The notes below the pieces were generated by a model, which did no database searches, was not told the origin of the DNA, and saw only the letters and a list, made by a program, of their open reading frames with translations. A stretch of 64,000 nt of DNA from Saussurea involucrata. Its lineage: Eukaryota > Streptophyta > Magnoliopsida > Asterales > Asteraceae. Shown piece after piece: positions 1 through 11,231 of this stretch; within the stretch, counting starts at the first letter, position 1, and every line of letters starts with the position of its first letter. A program made the position numbers and the translations under genes. The stretch covers positions 63,038,484 through 63,102,483 of the forward strand of contig CM066313.1 in assembly GCA_033807775.1 (NCBI GenBank), in the 5' to 3' direction.

Positions 1-1512
1 GAAGTCCTCTGTCAAGATTTACTCAGAAGAGATCTTCAAATTAAAAAAGTTCAAGATGCTCAGAAGGTGTACGAAAAAATAAACACACAAATAGGGAGAC
101 GGGGAATTGGCTTCTGTGATATGGATCCTTATATCGGAACCAAAAGAGACAAGTCTCTGTCCTCTCTATTTCACATTGGAGATACAAGAAAACCTGGATT
201 TCCAAATCTTCTATCTGTAAGTAAAAGGCAAAAAGTCTCTGGGGAACCTCACAAGAGGAAACCTCTAAAGATGACAAATGTGTGGTTTGAAAACACAGAT
301 TTGTCACCTTCAATCTCTGTCAAAAGAGAATCCAAACCTAAGAGGTATCTGAAAACTCAAGATCAGATAGGAATCTTCAAGTTTGGTAATCCCGAGACTC
401 AAACTCAAGTTGCATTTGTCTGCATGATGAATTCTGAAAAGAAATTATCAGCAGAGGCACCTGAGTTCAAGCCAAAAATTACAGAAGAAAAACTTGATAT
501 CTCTGAAGAAAACCTCTGTACATCTTCCAGCGATCAAGATCTCTCTGAAGAAAACTTAACAGATACTTCTGTTAACTTAGAAGATAGTTCCTTAGAAAAG
601 GAAGAAAGTGAGTATGGCACATGTTCTGAAAGCCCAGCCTCTATCGAAAGAGAACCAAGTGACTCAACCTCTGTATATGAGGACGATTCATCCTATGACG
701 AATCAGAGACTGACTCTAAGTCAGAGATCGGACCTAGTGACACAGAGGAGTTTAAACAAACCTCTAAAGTTCTTAACAGAACTATTCCTCCCAAGGAGAA
801 AATCACTGGAATTCCTACCTGTCCAGACTTTTTGAATATGTGCATACAAGCCAAAACCTCTCTTGAGCTTGAAAATTTCAAACAACAGAAGTTAATGTCC
901 ACTCAAATTCCAACGAGTTCAAAGATTTTAAAACCCTTAAAACCTGTTAAGAAAAACTAACATGGCAACAGAAGGGTAAATGGACAAAAAATGACAAATC
1001 TTTTTCTTCTGTGACAGTGAAACCTGCAGAAGTTCACCACAGAAGGGGTACACAGAAGGCCACACTCAACAAAGGATTTTGCAAACAACAATCTAGCCTA
1101 CATAAACCTTTTTGTAATAGAAAGTCTAATGTTAGGATAGACTGTAATACCTCTGTGCCCCCATTTAATGTATTTAATGAAAAGTTCAAGCAAATCTCTT
1201 CGCACATTCAATACTGTCATTGCTTTGATCTTATGTTTAAATTAAACCAACACTTCAAAACTCCACACTGTCATCTCTTTGTACCCAAAGAAAATGATAA
1301 ATCCAAGGGTAAGAAGAAACAACATGTTTCTTCAACAGAAGCTAAAACAAAGACCAAGAATGCTAAGGCAAACTTGAAGACCCCTAACAAAATTGGACCC
1401 ATATGGATATGGGTACCTAAAACTCTCTAATTGTCTTGCAGAAGCAGTATGTGCCAATCTGGTATCTAGACTCCGGATGCTCGAGGCACATGACTGGCGA
1501 CAAAGGTCTTCT
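1..1512 (+). pseudogene. Copia/SIRE-type gag C-terminus and protease start, truncated fragment
   Basis: Open from base 1 to 958 in frame 1, ending KPVKKN then TAA. A second open stretch ends WVPKTL at 1430. A third frame begins right after a CAG at 1439-1441 and reads into WYLDSGCSRHMTGDK, the Copia aspartic protease motif (catalytic D in DSG). The middle part is acidic and Ser/Glu-rich followed by a Lys-rich stretch, as in the gag spacer of SIRE/Maximus-type Copia elements. No zinc knuckle is visible in the surviving part. The protease breaks off after about eight residues past the motif, where minus-strand Gypsy integrase sequence begins at about 1511-1513. I infer that this is the left part of the old SIRE whose 3' LTR is at 33064-34029. 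The upstream part lies outside the window. Confidence 0.75.
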
Positions 1513-2978
1513 AGTACTACCAGGATGTATAGAATATTTGGACTTATGGCCGTCTTCAAGAATCAACTCTCGGTTTCCTCCCACCTTTGGCACCCAAACG
1601 CGACCTTGGAATAGTTTGACCCCACGACCATCTTCAGTCAGTTGAAGACGTTGTTTAACCATGACTTCCTCTTTCAGATTTTCTTCTAATAATGCTTCCG
1701 CTTGTGCCACTTTGATTCTTTCAATCAGACTTGATGTCACATCAATCCTGGCGTTAGTCGTTTTCAAGCATCCACTATACTCCTTTCTACTTAAGGCATC
1801 AGCCACAACATTTGCTTTTCTAGGGTGGTAATGCAATTCACAATCATAATCCTTAAGTAGTTCTAACCAACGTCGTTGCCTCATGTTCAACTTTTTCTGA
1901 TCAAAGACATGCTTCAAGCTCTTATGATCAGTGAAAAGAGTACACTTCGTTCCATATAAATAATGTTGCCACAACTTCAAAGCAAATACCACAGCAGCTA
2001 ATTCTAGATCATGGGTAGGATAATTCTTTTCATGTTCCTTGAGTTGTCTTGATGCATAAGCAATCACCTTGCCACGCTGCATCAATACACAACCCAAACC
2101 CATCTTTAACGCATCACTGTATACTACCAAGTCTTCCGTTCCTTCCGGTAGTGCAAGGACAGGGGCTTCACATAACTTCTTTTGTAAACTTCTAAAGGTT
2201 GACTCTTGCTTTTCAGTCCATACAAACTTTACATTCTTACGTGTCAGACTTGTCAAGGCAGAAGCGATCTTTGAGAAATCTTTTATAAATCTCTTGTAAT
2301 AACCTGCCAGACCCAAGAAACTCCGTATCTCCGATGCTTTTTTCGGTGTTTCCCAATTCTTCATTGCTTCTATCTTTTCTGTATCCACTTTGACCCCTTC
2401 AGAGGTAATCACATGACCAAAAAATTGTACATCTTTTAACCAAAATTCACACTTTGAAAATTTTGCGTACAATTTCTCCTTCCTTAGAACATCTAAGACT
2501 TCCCGAAGGAGACATTCATGATCGGCTTCATTCTTTGAATAAAAAAGTATGCATCAATGAAAACGATGACTGACTTGTCTAAGAATGGTCAACATACCCG
2601 ATTCATCAAATCCATGAACACAGCCGGAGCATTTGTCAACCCAAAAGGCATCACAAGAAATTCATAATGCCCATACCTCGTTCTAAACGCTGTCTTGGGA
2701 ACATCTTCATCCTTTACTCTTACTTGGTAATAGCCCGACCTCAAATCAATCTTTGAAAAGCTTCCCGCGCCTTGGAGTTGATCAAATAAGTCATCAGTTC
2801 TTGGAAGCGGATACTTATTTTTAATAGTCACCTTATTCAGCTCCCTGTAATCGATGCACATTCTCATTGTGCCATCCTTTTTCTTGACAAATAATACTGG
2901 AGCTCCCCAAGGTGAAGAACCTGGCCTAACAAAGCCCTTTTCAAGTAGTTCTTGCAATTGTAACATCATCTCTTTCAT
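1513..2978 (-). pseudogene. Gypsy reverse transcriptase, RNase H and integrase start (broken pol)
   Basis: The fragment 2978-2589 carries RT motifs YRELNKVTIKNKYPLPR, FSKIDLRSGYYQVRV and MPFGLTNAPAVFMDLMN. After a frameshift, 2472-1513 carries the RT thumb (FLGLAGYYKRFIKDFS), the RNase H region (YSDALKMGLGCVLMQ, YASRQLK, FTDHKSLKHVF, ADALSRK) and the start of the integrase zinc-binding region (HKSKYSIHPGST). The break between the two frames falls in the catalytic Asp-Asp motif: at 2547-2561 the code reads FIDAY and then goes out of frame, so the enzyme would lack its active site. The residue order and RNase H sequence are typical of plant chromoviruses. The product would have copied element RNA into DNA in virus-like particles. 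Confidence 0.85.
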
Positions 2979-3041
2979 TTTGGTCGGTGCTAAACGATAC
3001 GGTGCTCGTGCTATCGGTGCCGCTTCAGGAACAAGATCAAT

Positions 3042-3660
3042 TCAAAACTCTACCTGTCGTTCTGGCGGTAAACCTGGAAGATCATCAGGGAACGCATATG
3101 GAAATTCACTTACTGTCTTTATGTCTTCCACTTGCTTCTTTTCTCCTTTAGCATCCATAACGTATGCTAGATAGGATGAACATCCTTTTACTAGACACTT
3201 ACGCGCTTTGGCAATAGAAATTAGCGGAACCTCCCCTTTTCTCTTCTCCCCAAAGATGAATACAACATCATTTTCGGGCATAGGAATCCGGATTAATTTC
3301 ATGGCACAAAGAATTTATGCCCGATTGCTCACCAACCAATCCATACCAACTACTATATCAAACCCCCCAATTTCCATCAAAATCAAGTCAATTGGAAATT
3401 TCTTTTCTTCTATCGTAGACGTACAACTTTCAAGTCTTTCACGAACTAAGACTTGACCTCCGTTAGCTATTTCAACTACTAAGGCATCTTCCAAGGTAGT
3501 GACAGGCATAGCTAACTTTTGATAAAACGACTTTGATACAAAAGACAGATTAGCACCACAATCAAATAATACTCGTGCAGGAATAAAGTTAACAAGAAAT
3601 ATACCAGAAACCACGTCCTTCGATTCCTTAGCTTCATCAGCCGTCATATGAAATGCCCTG
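3042..3660 (-). pseudogene. Gypsy aspartic protease and protease-RT spacer
   Basis: Minus-strand ORFs at 3647-3315 and 3302-3042. The first contains VLFDCGANLSFVSKSF, the retropepsin active-site region, with Cys where Ser or Thr usually follows the catalytic Asp (DCGA rather than D[ST]GA). GFDIVVGMDWL further on is the usual ILGMDWL-like flap end. The second has SEFPYAFPDDLPGLPPERQVEF, which normally leads directly into RT in plant Gypsy elements. A stop separates the two ORFs at about 3303-3312, and another break comes before RT at about 3041. The enzyme would cleave the Gag-Pol precursor. The Cys substitution may or may not be original to the family. Confidence 0.8.
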
Positions 3661-3728
3661 CCTGTTGGCTTTGGAGTATTTGGCTTCCTTTCTTGACTCC
3701 CGCTTTTCCTTAACTTTGGGCAATCTTT

Positions 3729-4727
3729 TCAGAGATGACTGGGCTGTTTACATTCATAACAAGTCAGCCCTTGGATAGGACAGTTGGCGATCTGGTGACC
3801 ACTCTTTCCACATTTAAAACATTCATTTGAAATCACCCGACACGAGCCAAAATGTTTGCTTCGGCATTTCTGGCACCAGTTCGGTTCCCATCGAGACTCA
3901 AAACGAGTATTCTTGCCAAATGATCTGGATTTCTGAGAAGATTTGGATCGACCTTCCCATTTTCTTTTCTCTCCCCCTTGAGCCTTTTCCTCTTTGTCTC
4001 TGGCATAAACTTCTTCGATTATCTTAGCTTCCTCGATCGTTCCCCTCAGTGTCAAAGCTTTGGAATTCCGCACTTGTGACATCATATCAGCAGGTAAGCC
4101 CTTCAGGTAGGCTTTAATTTTCTCCTTTTCAGTTGGAGCCACATGCCCCACTAAATTTAGCTTTTCCAAGAATATTCGAGTATATTCTCTCACTGACAAG
4201 TTCCCCTTCTTAAGCGTTCGGAATTCTTCTTCAATCCGATCCATTTCGTTCTCGTTGCAGCATTCTTCTAGAATCTTCCTTTTGAATGACTCCCAGGTCA
4301 TGGCAGCCAAAACTGGAGTCGTTACTGTCGATGTTACAATATTCCACCAGGTCAAAGCATTGCCACGTAACATCTAAGATCTGAACCTGACCTTAGATTC
4401 TTCGTCACACTCACAAGTTCGAAAATCCTGTTCCATTTCATTAATCTAGTTCATACATACAATCGGATTATCTGATCCAGCAAACTCCGGTGGCTTACAG
4501 CTCAAGAACGTCTTGTAAGAACAAACTTTCTCCACTCTCCTGTTAACATTCAACATTGTGTTAACAGGCAGAGTTACAACACCAATACCTACCTCCGGTC
4601 TTCGTGACTCAGCACTTCTGTCATTTAACACTTTCATGAACATTTCTGATTGTTGTTCCAGTGTCACATTCATCGCTCGCATCATATTTTCCATCATTCT
4701 GGACTCCATAGTGGATTCCATCGTCAC
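3729..4727 (-). pseudogene. Gypsy gag (capsid and nucleocapsid), split by stops
   Basis: Two minus-strand segments, 4727-4446 and 4373-3729, are the N- and C-terminal parts of one Gag. The first has a Met- and Glu-rich start and ends CKPPEFAGSDNPIVCMN. The second has the capsid block ALTWWNIV...MTWESFKRKILEECC...LVGHVAPTEKEKIKAYLKGLP, a basic linker, and nucleocapsid fingers CQKCRSKHFGSC and CFKCGKSGHQIANC. A third finger, CYECKQPSHL, is cut by a stop. Stops lie at about 4443 and 4374. Gag packages element RNA. Its place directly upstream of protease fits the usual gag-PR-RT-RH-INT order of Gypsy elements. Confidence 0.82.
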
Positions 4728-4739
4728 CGTATTAGAAGT

Positions 4740-5252
4740 ACCAGCAGTCGTTCATTGCGCTTAACTCCCTTCTCCTCCCATTATAGGTGGCCTTGGAGAA
4801 CTCTCATAAGTTCCAACCCTTTCGGGTTGCTTCTCCACTACCCAATCATTTACTGCCCTTTCTTCTGAAGAATTAGGAGATCTGCTTGGTGTATTCACCA
4901 TCGTATTCTATCGAAGTACAAAAACATAACCATAAGAAATGGCTATACACATCCAAACACAGGAAACGTACTATAACGTTCATTAATTGCCATAACAATT
5001 TAGAAACAAGAATGCTTACGCAATAATATATTCATAATAACATTAGCTAATTGAAATTATGAACATACTATACATAAGAATCCTCGTTACCATCATCACA
5101 GTTCTCAATTCACGTATTTTCGTCGACTCTAAGACTATCACGTCTTAGTATTTCTACCCAATCTCACAAAGCATAGCTTAATCATCTCAACTTAAGTCTA
5201 GGTATCTCACAATCATACCTAGTTCACTTAAACTACAGCTCTGATACCAAAC
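4740..5252 (-). other. Gypsy 5' untranslated leader with primer binding site
   Basis: This lies between the 5' LTR and gag on the minus strand. It is AT-rich without coding potential. GCTCTGATACCA at 5238-5249 is the complement of the primer binding site TGGTATCAGAGC, which pairs with the 3' end of initiator tRNA-Met. It starts 3 bases inside the LTR edge at 5253. Confidence 0.85.
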
Positions 5253-5814
5253 TGAAACATCCAAAAATCACAACAAATTTAAACCTTAACTTTACAAGGT
5301 CCATAACAACTATTTTCCAAATATTTTATACATAAATGGAGAAGTCATAACAAGGTTCGTACTTACATCCAACTTTTATAAACAACCTACTAATCTAATC
5401 CATAACGTGCACGGTCAGATTATAAGGGTTGTCTACAAAACTCCAAAATATTGATGCTTTAACTAACTTCTCCATTACATCACCAAAATATAATTTTGGG
5501 ACTTCTCGACACTCATCCCTGCTTATCCCTTCCCGAGCTAGTACCTGGTAAGAAAAGTTAATTTGAAAAGATTAGGCTTACGCCTAGTGAGAACATCCAG
5601 TTTTCCAAATTAACACTTTATAAGCTTTGAAACCAAATGTAAGCAAAGAATATAAACAAACCTGATTGCCATCATTCTTACCGTACACATAGCATATTTC
5701 AATGACGGGAATATACCCGATTCCATGAATATAACAAACACTAAGTAAGTCATAGCATCACGTTCAAGAGTCTACTACGAATCACCACGGATTCTAGATC
5801 ATTGCTCATGTCCA

Positions 5815-6033
5815 AGAAATTACAATTAACTCATGCCTATTTCTTGGAGTGGAAGTAGAGATTACAATTAACTCATGCCTATCTCTTATCTTCCCATAGA
5901 AATCAGGAATTACGATTAACTCACTCCTATTCCAAGATTTCACATCACAATACGAAATGGGAATTACAATTAACTCATGCCTATTCCTCATTTCACGTCA
6001 ATGGGAATTACAATTAACTCATGCCTATTCCAT
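5815..6033. repeat. Tandem repeat inside the Gypsy LTR
   Basis: Five imperfect copies of a unit built on GAATTACAATTAACTCATGC followed by CTATTCC, spaced 30-60 bp apart (starts near 5818, 5852, 5908, 5961 and 6005). A related motif occurs in the solo LTR near 29167, which suggests a conserved regulatory or structural block of this LTR lineage. Confidence 0.75.
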
Positions 6034-6194
6034 GTTTTCAAATACTGCCAGTGCTTATGGATCCATTACACTTCCTAGCATACGTGCATTGTATCAAACC
6101 AAATCATATGTCAAAACATAACATACAAAAATCAGATTATAGGTATGTTCATACTGCTAGGATTGAATTTCAAATAATAAAACATTCCATGTCA

Positions 6195-6520
6195 AAAGTT
6201 ACCGGAAACACACTAGTTACCGGACATCAAAACTTACCGATCATCCAAACTATCCGAACATCAAAATTTACGGGACTCATACCCGGAAACCATCAGAATC
6301 CGGGAACAGTCCGACACTAGCATCCGGAAATCAAATTTGAAATACTATCCGGAAACATCCGGATAACCCAAAGAATCCAGAAATGTCCGGAAAAGTACCC
6401 GGACTCCAAATCCGGAACCATCCAGAATCCGGTAATGTTATCCGGACAACTATCCGGAATCCGGAACCTTCCGGTATCCGGAACCAATCCGGAAATCAGA
6501 ACTTACCGGAAAACTCGTCT
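6195..6520. repeat. TCCGGA-rich repeat stretch in the Gypsy LTR
   Basis: More than fifteen copies of CCGGA or TCCGGAA separated by 5-20 bp of simple sequence. This is degenerate and irregular, with no fixed spacer length. It is also a dense cluster of CCGG sites, where CHG methylation would be possible. Confidence 0.75.
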
Positions 6521-7003
6521 TACCATTACAGTTTTTCTAAATCATTTAGACCGTTTACAACCACATACTTCATCCAATTTCAACTTCAATTAATTTAGAA
6601 AAGGAGATGAACTCACCTGGACAAACTTCACCCCAAAATCTTCTGCAACAATCCAAATTCAAACCTGATTCCAAGAATTCAAAACCGAACCAGAAACCAA
6701 ACTTTACTTATACTATCAAATAATCAATTGGAATTTAGAGAGGATCAACAATTCCTTACCGATTGAAAACAAAAACCCGGCCTTTCTTCCTGCCCTTTCT
6801 TGAACCGACTCTTCTAACAACAATTTGAGATATTTTCTCAAATTCAGCCGACTCAACACTTTTATACCATAACAACTATTAACAAATGACCAATTCAACC
6901 CTGGAGTTTTGCCTTTTACAACTTGTCCAACACTTTTGACTAATTACTCTCTCGAACCACTTTACATTATAACATTACATAATGGAAAATTCGAGGTGTT
7001 ACA

Positions 7004-7818
7004 CCCAAGTTGGTACAAAGATCCTCGACTACAAACCCATCGCATGCGAGGTAAGTCTTTCTTCCCTTCTCTCTCTTCTCAAAACTTCTTCTACTTTTGC
7101 GGTTCCCTCAGCGGCCAGACCCACCGCTGAGACCCACGCTGCAACCTCCAAATCCTCCAAGAAGAGGAAACCATCTGACACCACTCTTGGCACCTATAAG
7201 ACCAAGAAGTTCTCAAAGGAGAAGCCCCATCCCTCAAAGGGATTAGATTCATCGATCGCCTCTTCACAGGCATTGATTGAAAATTTCGTGGTCCGCTCCA
7301 CCACACTCACTAAAACCATCCCAACAACCACTTCAGAGGCTCAGTTCTCTGAAACATTTATGGTGCCATCCCCAACATCTTCAGCTCCTCAAAGCACTGA
7401 AGAGGTCTCCATCAGCGACACCAGCGCTGAACCTACCACAACGTTCTCAGCCCCCACTTCTTCTCCTTCTTTGGTCATCACCACTGCTCCTACAACACCA
7501 ACGTTTTCGCTGACGGATACAAGCGTTGCACTGCTGCAAAACCTCATGCAGCAAAACTCTTCAGGACCTGTAGGCTCCTCTATTCCCTCACTCGCTGACG
7601 ACATGGAGTACTTTGGGGGAAGCAGGGACTTCACTACTTTCTCTAATCCTACAGGTATCCCAACCTTATCTCCTATTCCTTCTCAACCACCAACTTCTAT
7701 TGGGCTTTCCTTTGCTCACAAGTTAGTTTCTTTTACAGGTCCTAACTTGGGCACAATCACCACATCCCTCAAGGATGTGAGTGATACAGTGGTTTTGCTG
7801 ACCACCAACCTCTCCACC
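7004..7818 (+). pseudogene. Old SIRE aORF, left piece
   Basis: Open in one frame from the Gypsy LTR edge to the second SIRE's 5' LTR. It begins KILDYKPIACEVSLSSLLSLLK, matches KVLDFKPLPNEVRLSTLLSLLR at 23478-23543 in the second SIRE, then runs through a Ser/Thr/Pro-rich stretch. It ends LSFAHKLVSFTGPNLGTITTSLKDVSDTVVLLTTNLST, matching LSFVHKFLTVTGPNLGDIDNSLKDL. It continues in frame after the SIRE insertion at 28353. No membrane segment or known catalytic motif is visible. The protein is unknown; position downstream of pol suggests the additional or env-like ORF of sireviruses. Confidence 0.72.
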
Positions 7819-8755
7819 TGTTGATCCAAACCTTCAATGATTTGATAATGACTCTAGAGAATCACTTAGTGAAAATTGTAAGTAAACATTATGTATAAGT
7901 GTTTTACTATCGCTGATAAGTACTAAGACTTTCAGTACCGCTGATAGGAAATGCAAGTTATTTATTCGTTACATTCAGCGAACCTGTTCATCAGCATGCT
8001 CTGAGCCTGTTCAGTTCTACTGATGATCGCTGATAGTTTTAGATGTTTACTTATGATCCCTAAAGATAAGTTTCACGTCAACAAATGTTCTACGCTGAAG
8101 TCGAAGATCAAGCCTACTAATGAACTGATGCGGATATCAGCGAAGCCAAGACCTGTCCACTCAACGTGAAGTTACAAGTAGAAGACTTCAGGGAACGCTG
8201 GACTTTATCATTCACTGATAAAGATTTATTCAGCGAACGCTGATCATGAAGTTTCCTCTACAAGCAACTTTTGTCTTACCTCCTTGCACGCCCCCGTACG
8301 ATCTGTCAGAATGGACATCCCTTTTGTCCAGAATCGTACAACCAACTCTGATTCTACATTGTTCATCATGCGGCTACTAGGTTGTCTACCAAGGTCAAAC
8401 CATGCGACCAATCAGCTGCTGCCACGTGTAAAGTAATACTGTTGTACATTTAATGCATGCAGTGTATAAGAAGAAACCCTACTTCAGAAATAAATTGCTC
8501 GGGCATTTCTTCTTCTCACTACTTAGTGTTAGAATATTATTCATAATATTTTTATCTCATTTCTATATTATTTCTAGTGCAAGAAAACTTAGTGTTTCTC
8601 TTAACTTATTTAGATTAGGTTTATTCCTTAATCTTATCCAGCAACAAGTTGTAAATTGTTTGATACATATCAATAAACAATTTAGAAAAGTAAAATTTGT
8701 GTGTTTGTATTCAACCCCCCTTCTACAAACTTGTATAACCCTTTCGGGACCAACA
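7819..8755 (+). repeat. 5' LTR of the second SIRE (937 bp)
   Basis: Starts TGTTGATCC and ends GGACCAACA. GTATAAGAAG near 8463 in a GCATGCAG context is a TATA-like box; the 3' LTR copy reads ATATAAGAAG. CGCTGAT-type motifs recur. It aligns along its length with 27396-28352 and with the old LTR 33064-34029. Confidence 0.92.
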
Positions 8756-8757
8756 AG

Positions 8758-8769
8758 TGGTATCAGAGC
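8758..8769 (+). other. Primer binding site (initiator tRNA-Met) of the second SIRE
   Basis: TGGTATCAGAGC lies 2 bases after the 5' LTR. It is the usual Copia primer site complementary to the 3' end of initiator tRNA-Met and would prime minus-strand synthesis. Confidence 0.92.
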
Positions 8770-8839
8770 AGTTTGTTCAATCTCATAAACAAGATCTTGC
8801 TTATACTCTAATCTTTTCTCTTCATTGCTATTTTCCAAA

Positions 8840-11214
8840 ATGGATAACAACACAAACACAAATTATATCGACAATGGTTCTCTTGCAAAACCCCCTAAAT
8901 TTTCCAGAGATAACTTCAATCTATGGAAAAATAGGATGATTCTCTTCTTAGAAGGTGTAGACCCCACTATGCCTTATTACATCGAAAATGGTCCATATGT
9001 TCCTGTTAGAATTGATCCTGAAGTTCCAGGTACTGCCACTAGAGCTGCCATTCCTGAAAGGATGATTCCCAAGGACGTTCATATGTGGACTGATGAAGAC
9101 AAGAAGAAAGTGGCTATCGACACTAAAGCCAGATCTATCATCTCTATGGCTCTTCCTGACGAAGTCTACCATTCCGTCATGAACCTGAAAACCTCCAAAT
9201 CCATGTGGAACACGATCTGTGTTCAATATGAAGGTACGTCTGAAGTCCAGGACTCAAGAAAGATCAACCTGGTAAGACAATACGAAAGCTTCATTTGTGG
9301 TAAGAATGAATCTCTCTCTGACGTACATCAGCGGTTTAACTGTTTAGTTATTGACCTGAAAATCGTTGGTAAGGAATATTCTAACTTTGAGATCCTGACA
9401 AAGTTTCTAGAATGTCTACCTGAAAGCTGGGACAGTTACTCAATGTGTCTCAAGCTATCAAAGGATCTAAAATCTATGACCCTTTCTACCTTATTTGGCA
9501 CTATGCTCAATCATGAGCAGTCGTGTCATCTTAAGAAGAATCTTGTAAAAGATTCCAAGAGCACACATGTTGCTTTACTCTCAGAGTCACCTTCCACTCA
9601 GCGATCAACTACCACTATCACTGAGTTGGAAACTAACTCTGAATGTTCATCAGATGTTGATCCTTCCGATCTTGATGAATCTCTGGCACTCCTGACTAAT
9701 ACATTCAGGAGACTCTCCAGAAAGAGTAACTTCAGAAGAAATAAACCTCTCGCACTCACTGACAAGCCAAGATCATCAACCCCTGTTGATAAGGCTACTG
9801 CTACTTGCTATAACTGTGAAAAGATAGGTCACTTTGCTAGCGAGTGCAGGTCAAAGAAAGTATCTAGACCCTCAACTTCCTTCTCCAAGAAATCCTCTAA
9901 CCCCAGGGCTAGAGATGACAAGTACAAGAACCTGAAAGAAAAATACTCAAAGCTGAAAAGCTTTAAGAAGAAAGGCAAAGGCTTGGTCGCTGACTTCGAC
10001 CGGGCTGCCTCTGACACTGAAGAATCATCTGACTCTGAAGATGATGATGAGGCCAATCTCTGCCTCATGGAAAAAATTGAAGAAGAGGAAGAACATTCTG
10101 ACATTCCCTCAACTTCAACTTCTACCTCTAAGGTATCAACCTCTTTCTTTACCAATATTTCAGATATTGATGAAGCTGATAGTCTTCGTAAAATCGATCT
10201 GCTGACTATGAATTTATATGATGCCATGAATGGCAAGACCATAGTTGAAAATCAAAATCTTGATCTAGTTGAACAACTTAAAAACTGTCACCTTCAAATA
10301 GAAAAGCTTTCTAAAATTGAAGAAGATTTCAAAGATCAGGTTCATATAAATCAAATAGTCAAAATCGAGCGTGAAGAAGCTATCGCTGCATTAAAAGCTG
10401 AAAAGGCTACTGTTGAAGGATGGTGTAAATCCTCAACAAAGATCACTGGGATTATAAGGTCTTAGATTCCTTGAGTGATAAGAGTGGACTTGGTTATAAA
10501 GCTGAAACTCTAGAACCAACCACTGATCGTTCCATGCTCAAGTTTGGAACGTTCGTATCCTCATTCCCTGACACCTCCTCATCTCAGTGTTCCTCTTCTA
10601 AAACTTCCATCCCTGAGGAAATCTCTACCTTAACTTCTAAAGGTAAAGAGAAAATTGTTTATCCAAAACCTCAGAAGGGTACCAAAGTACCTAAGCTGAA
10701 GAGTGTTAAACCTTCAGCTAATCAAACCTCATCTAAGGATAAGGTTTATGAGCAAGCTTAGCGATCCACTCCTAGGATCAGGCTGAACTTTCTAGCTAAG
10801 AATCTTGATGAACCTCAAGTTCCTCCAAGATCTGATGCTAAAGGTATTCTTGGTACAAGCCCTGCTCATTTGAAAATGTCAAATAATAATGCCTATGGTC
10901 CTAAAGCTACTTTTAGCTATAAGAAATGTTATCACTGTGGACTTACCGATCACATTGCTAGTAAGTGCCCCACAGCCACCAAAGCTGAAAAGTTAGCAAA
11001 GGTGAAGATAAATGCCCCTAAGGCAAAGAAGACCAATCCTAGTGCAAATCAGGTTAAGGTGAAACCTACCACTGAGGTTAAGAAATTAACTAATGTGAAG
11101 ACTAGTCCTGAAGCTGAAACTTCAAATGCTGCGAAGATTGCTGAACCTTCTACTTCTTCTACCACCACTGACAAATGTGGACCCATGGTTAAATGGGTGC
11201 CAAAATCAAACTAA
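8840..11214 (+). pseudogene. SIRE gag (capsid/nucleocapsid polyprotein), lightly broken
   Basis: The ATG at 8840 begins MDNNTNTNYIDNGS. It is followed by the Copia gag block PPKFSRDNFNLWKNRMILFLEG, LPDEVYHSVMNLKTSKSMWNTI and LVIDLKIVGKEYSNFEILTKFLECLPESWDSY. A first zinc knuckle CYNCEKIGHFASEC is at about residues 325-340, then an acidic stretch and a coiled-coil-like Leu/Glu/Lys segment. A 1-base deletion near 10463 shifts the frame, and a TAG at 10759-10761 interrupts it. In the restored frame a second knuckle CYHCGLTDHIASKC follows near 10927. The gene ends WVPKSN with TAA at 11212-11214. The role is RNA packaging and particle assembly. Two knuckles and great length agree with SIRE gag. 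Confidence 0.88.
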
Positions 11215-11231
11215 TCTTCCTTTGTTTGCAG

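Larger units (their letters stand above)
1513..7003 (-). mobile_element. Ty3/Gypsy (chromovirus-like) retrotransposon, 3' half deleted
   Basis: Read on the minus strand this is a 5' LTR (7003 to 5253), tRNA-Met-type primer binding site, gag, protease, reverse transcriptase, RNase H and the first residues of integrase. It is cut off at about 1513. The 3' part of integrase and the 3' LTR are missing, so the target-site duplication cannot be tested; the five bases after the LTR are CCCAA (7004-7008). The right flank is aORF sequence of the old SIRE, so this element inserted there in opposite orientation. Several frameshifts and stops make it inactive. Confidence 0.85.
5253..7003 (-). repeat. 5' LTR of the Gypsy element (1,751 bp)
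   Basis: On + it runs from TGAAACATCC (5253) to GGTGTTACA (7003); on - it is TGTAACACC...GGATGTTTCA, so both ends follow the TG...CA rule. The PBS is immediately outside 5253. Inside are a run of about five copies of a GGAATTACAATTAACTCATG-like unit (5815-6033) and a TCCGGA-rich stretch (6195-6520). The block GGCTTACGCCTAGTGAG at about 5576 is shared with the solo LTR at 28409-30960, so the two belong to related families. Confidence 0.85.

Noticed and set aside
5238..5249. Possible tRNA gene fragment (CTGATACCA)
   Set aside because: It is a primer binding site next to an LTR edge; no tRNA fold surrounds it. The same holds for 8758-8769 and the units at 24814-24973.
6982..7824. Host gene encoding a Ser/Thr-rich protein
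   Set aside because: The sequence matches the aORF of the second SIRE and continues on the far side of that insertion, so it is retrotransposon sequence.
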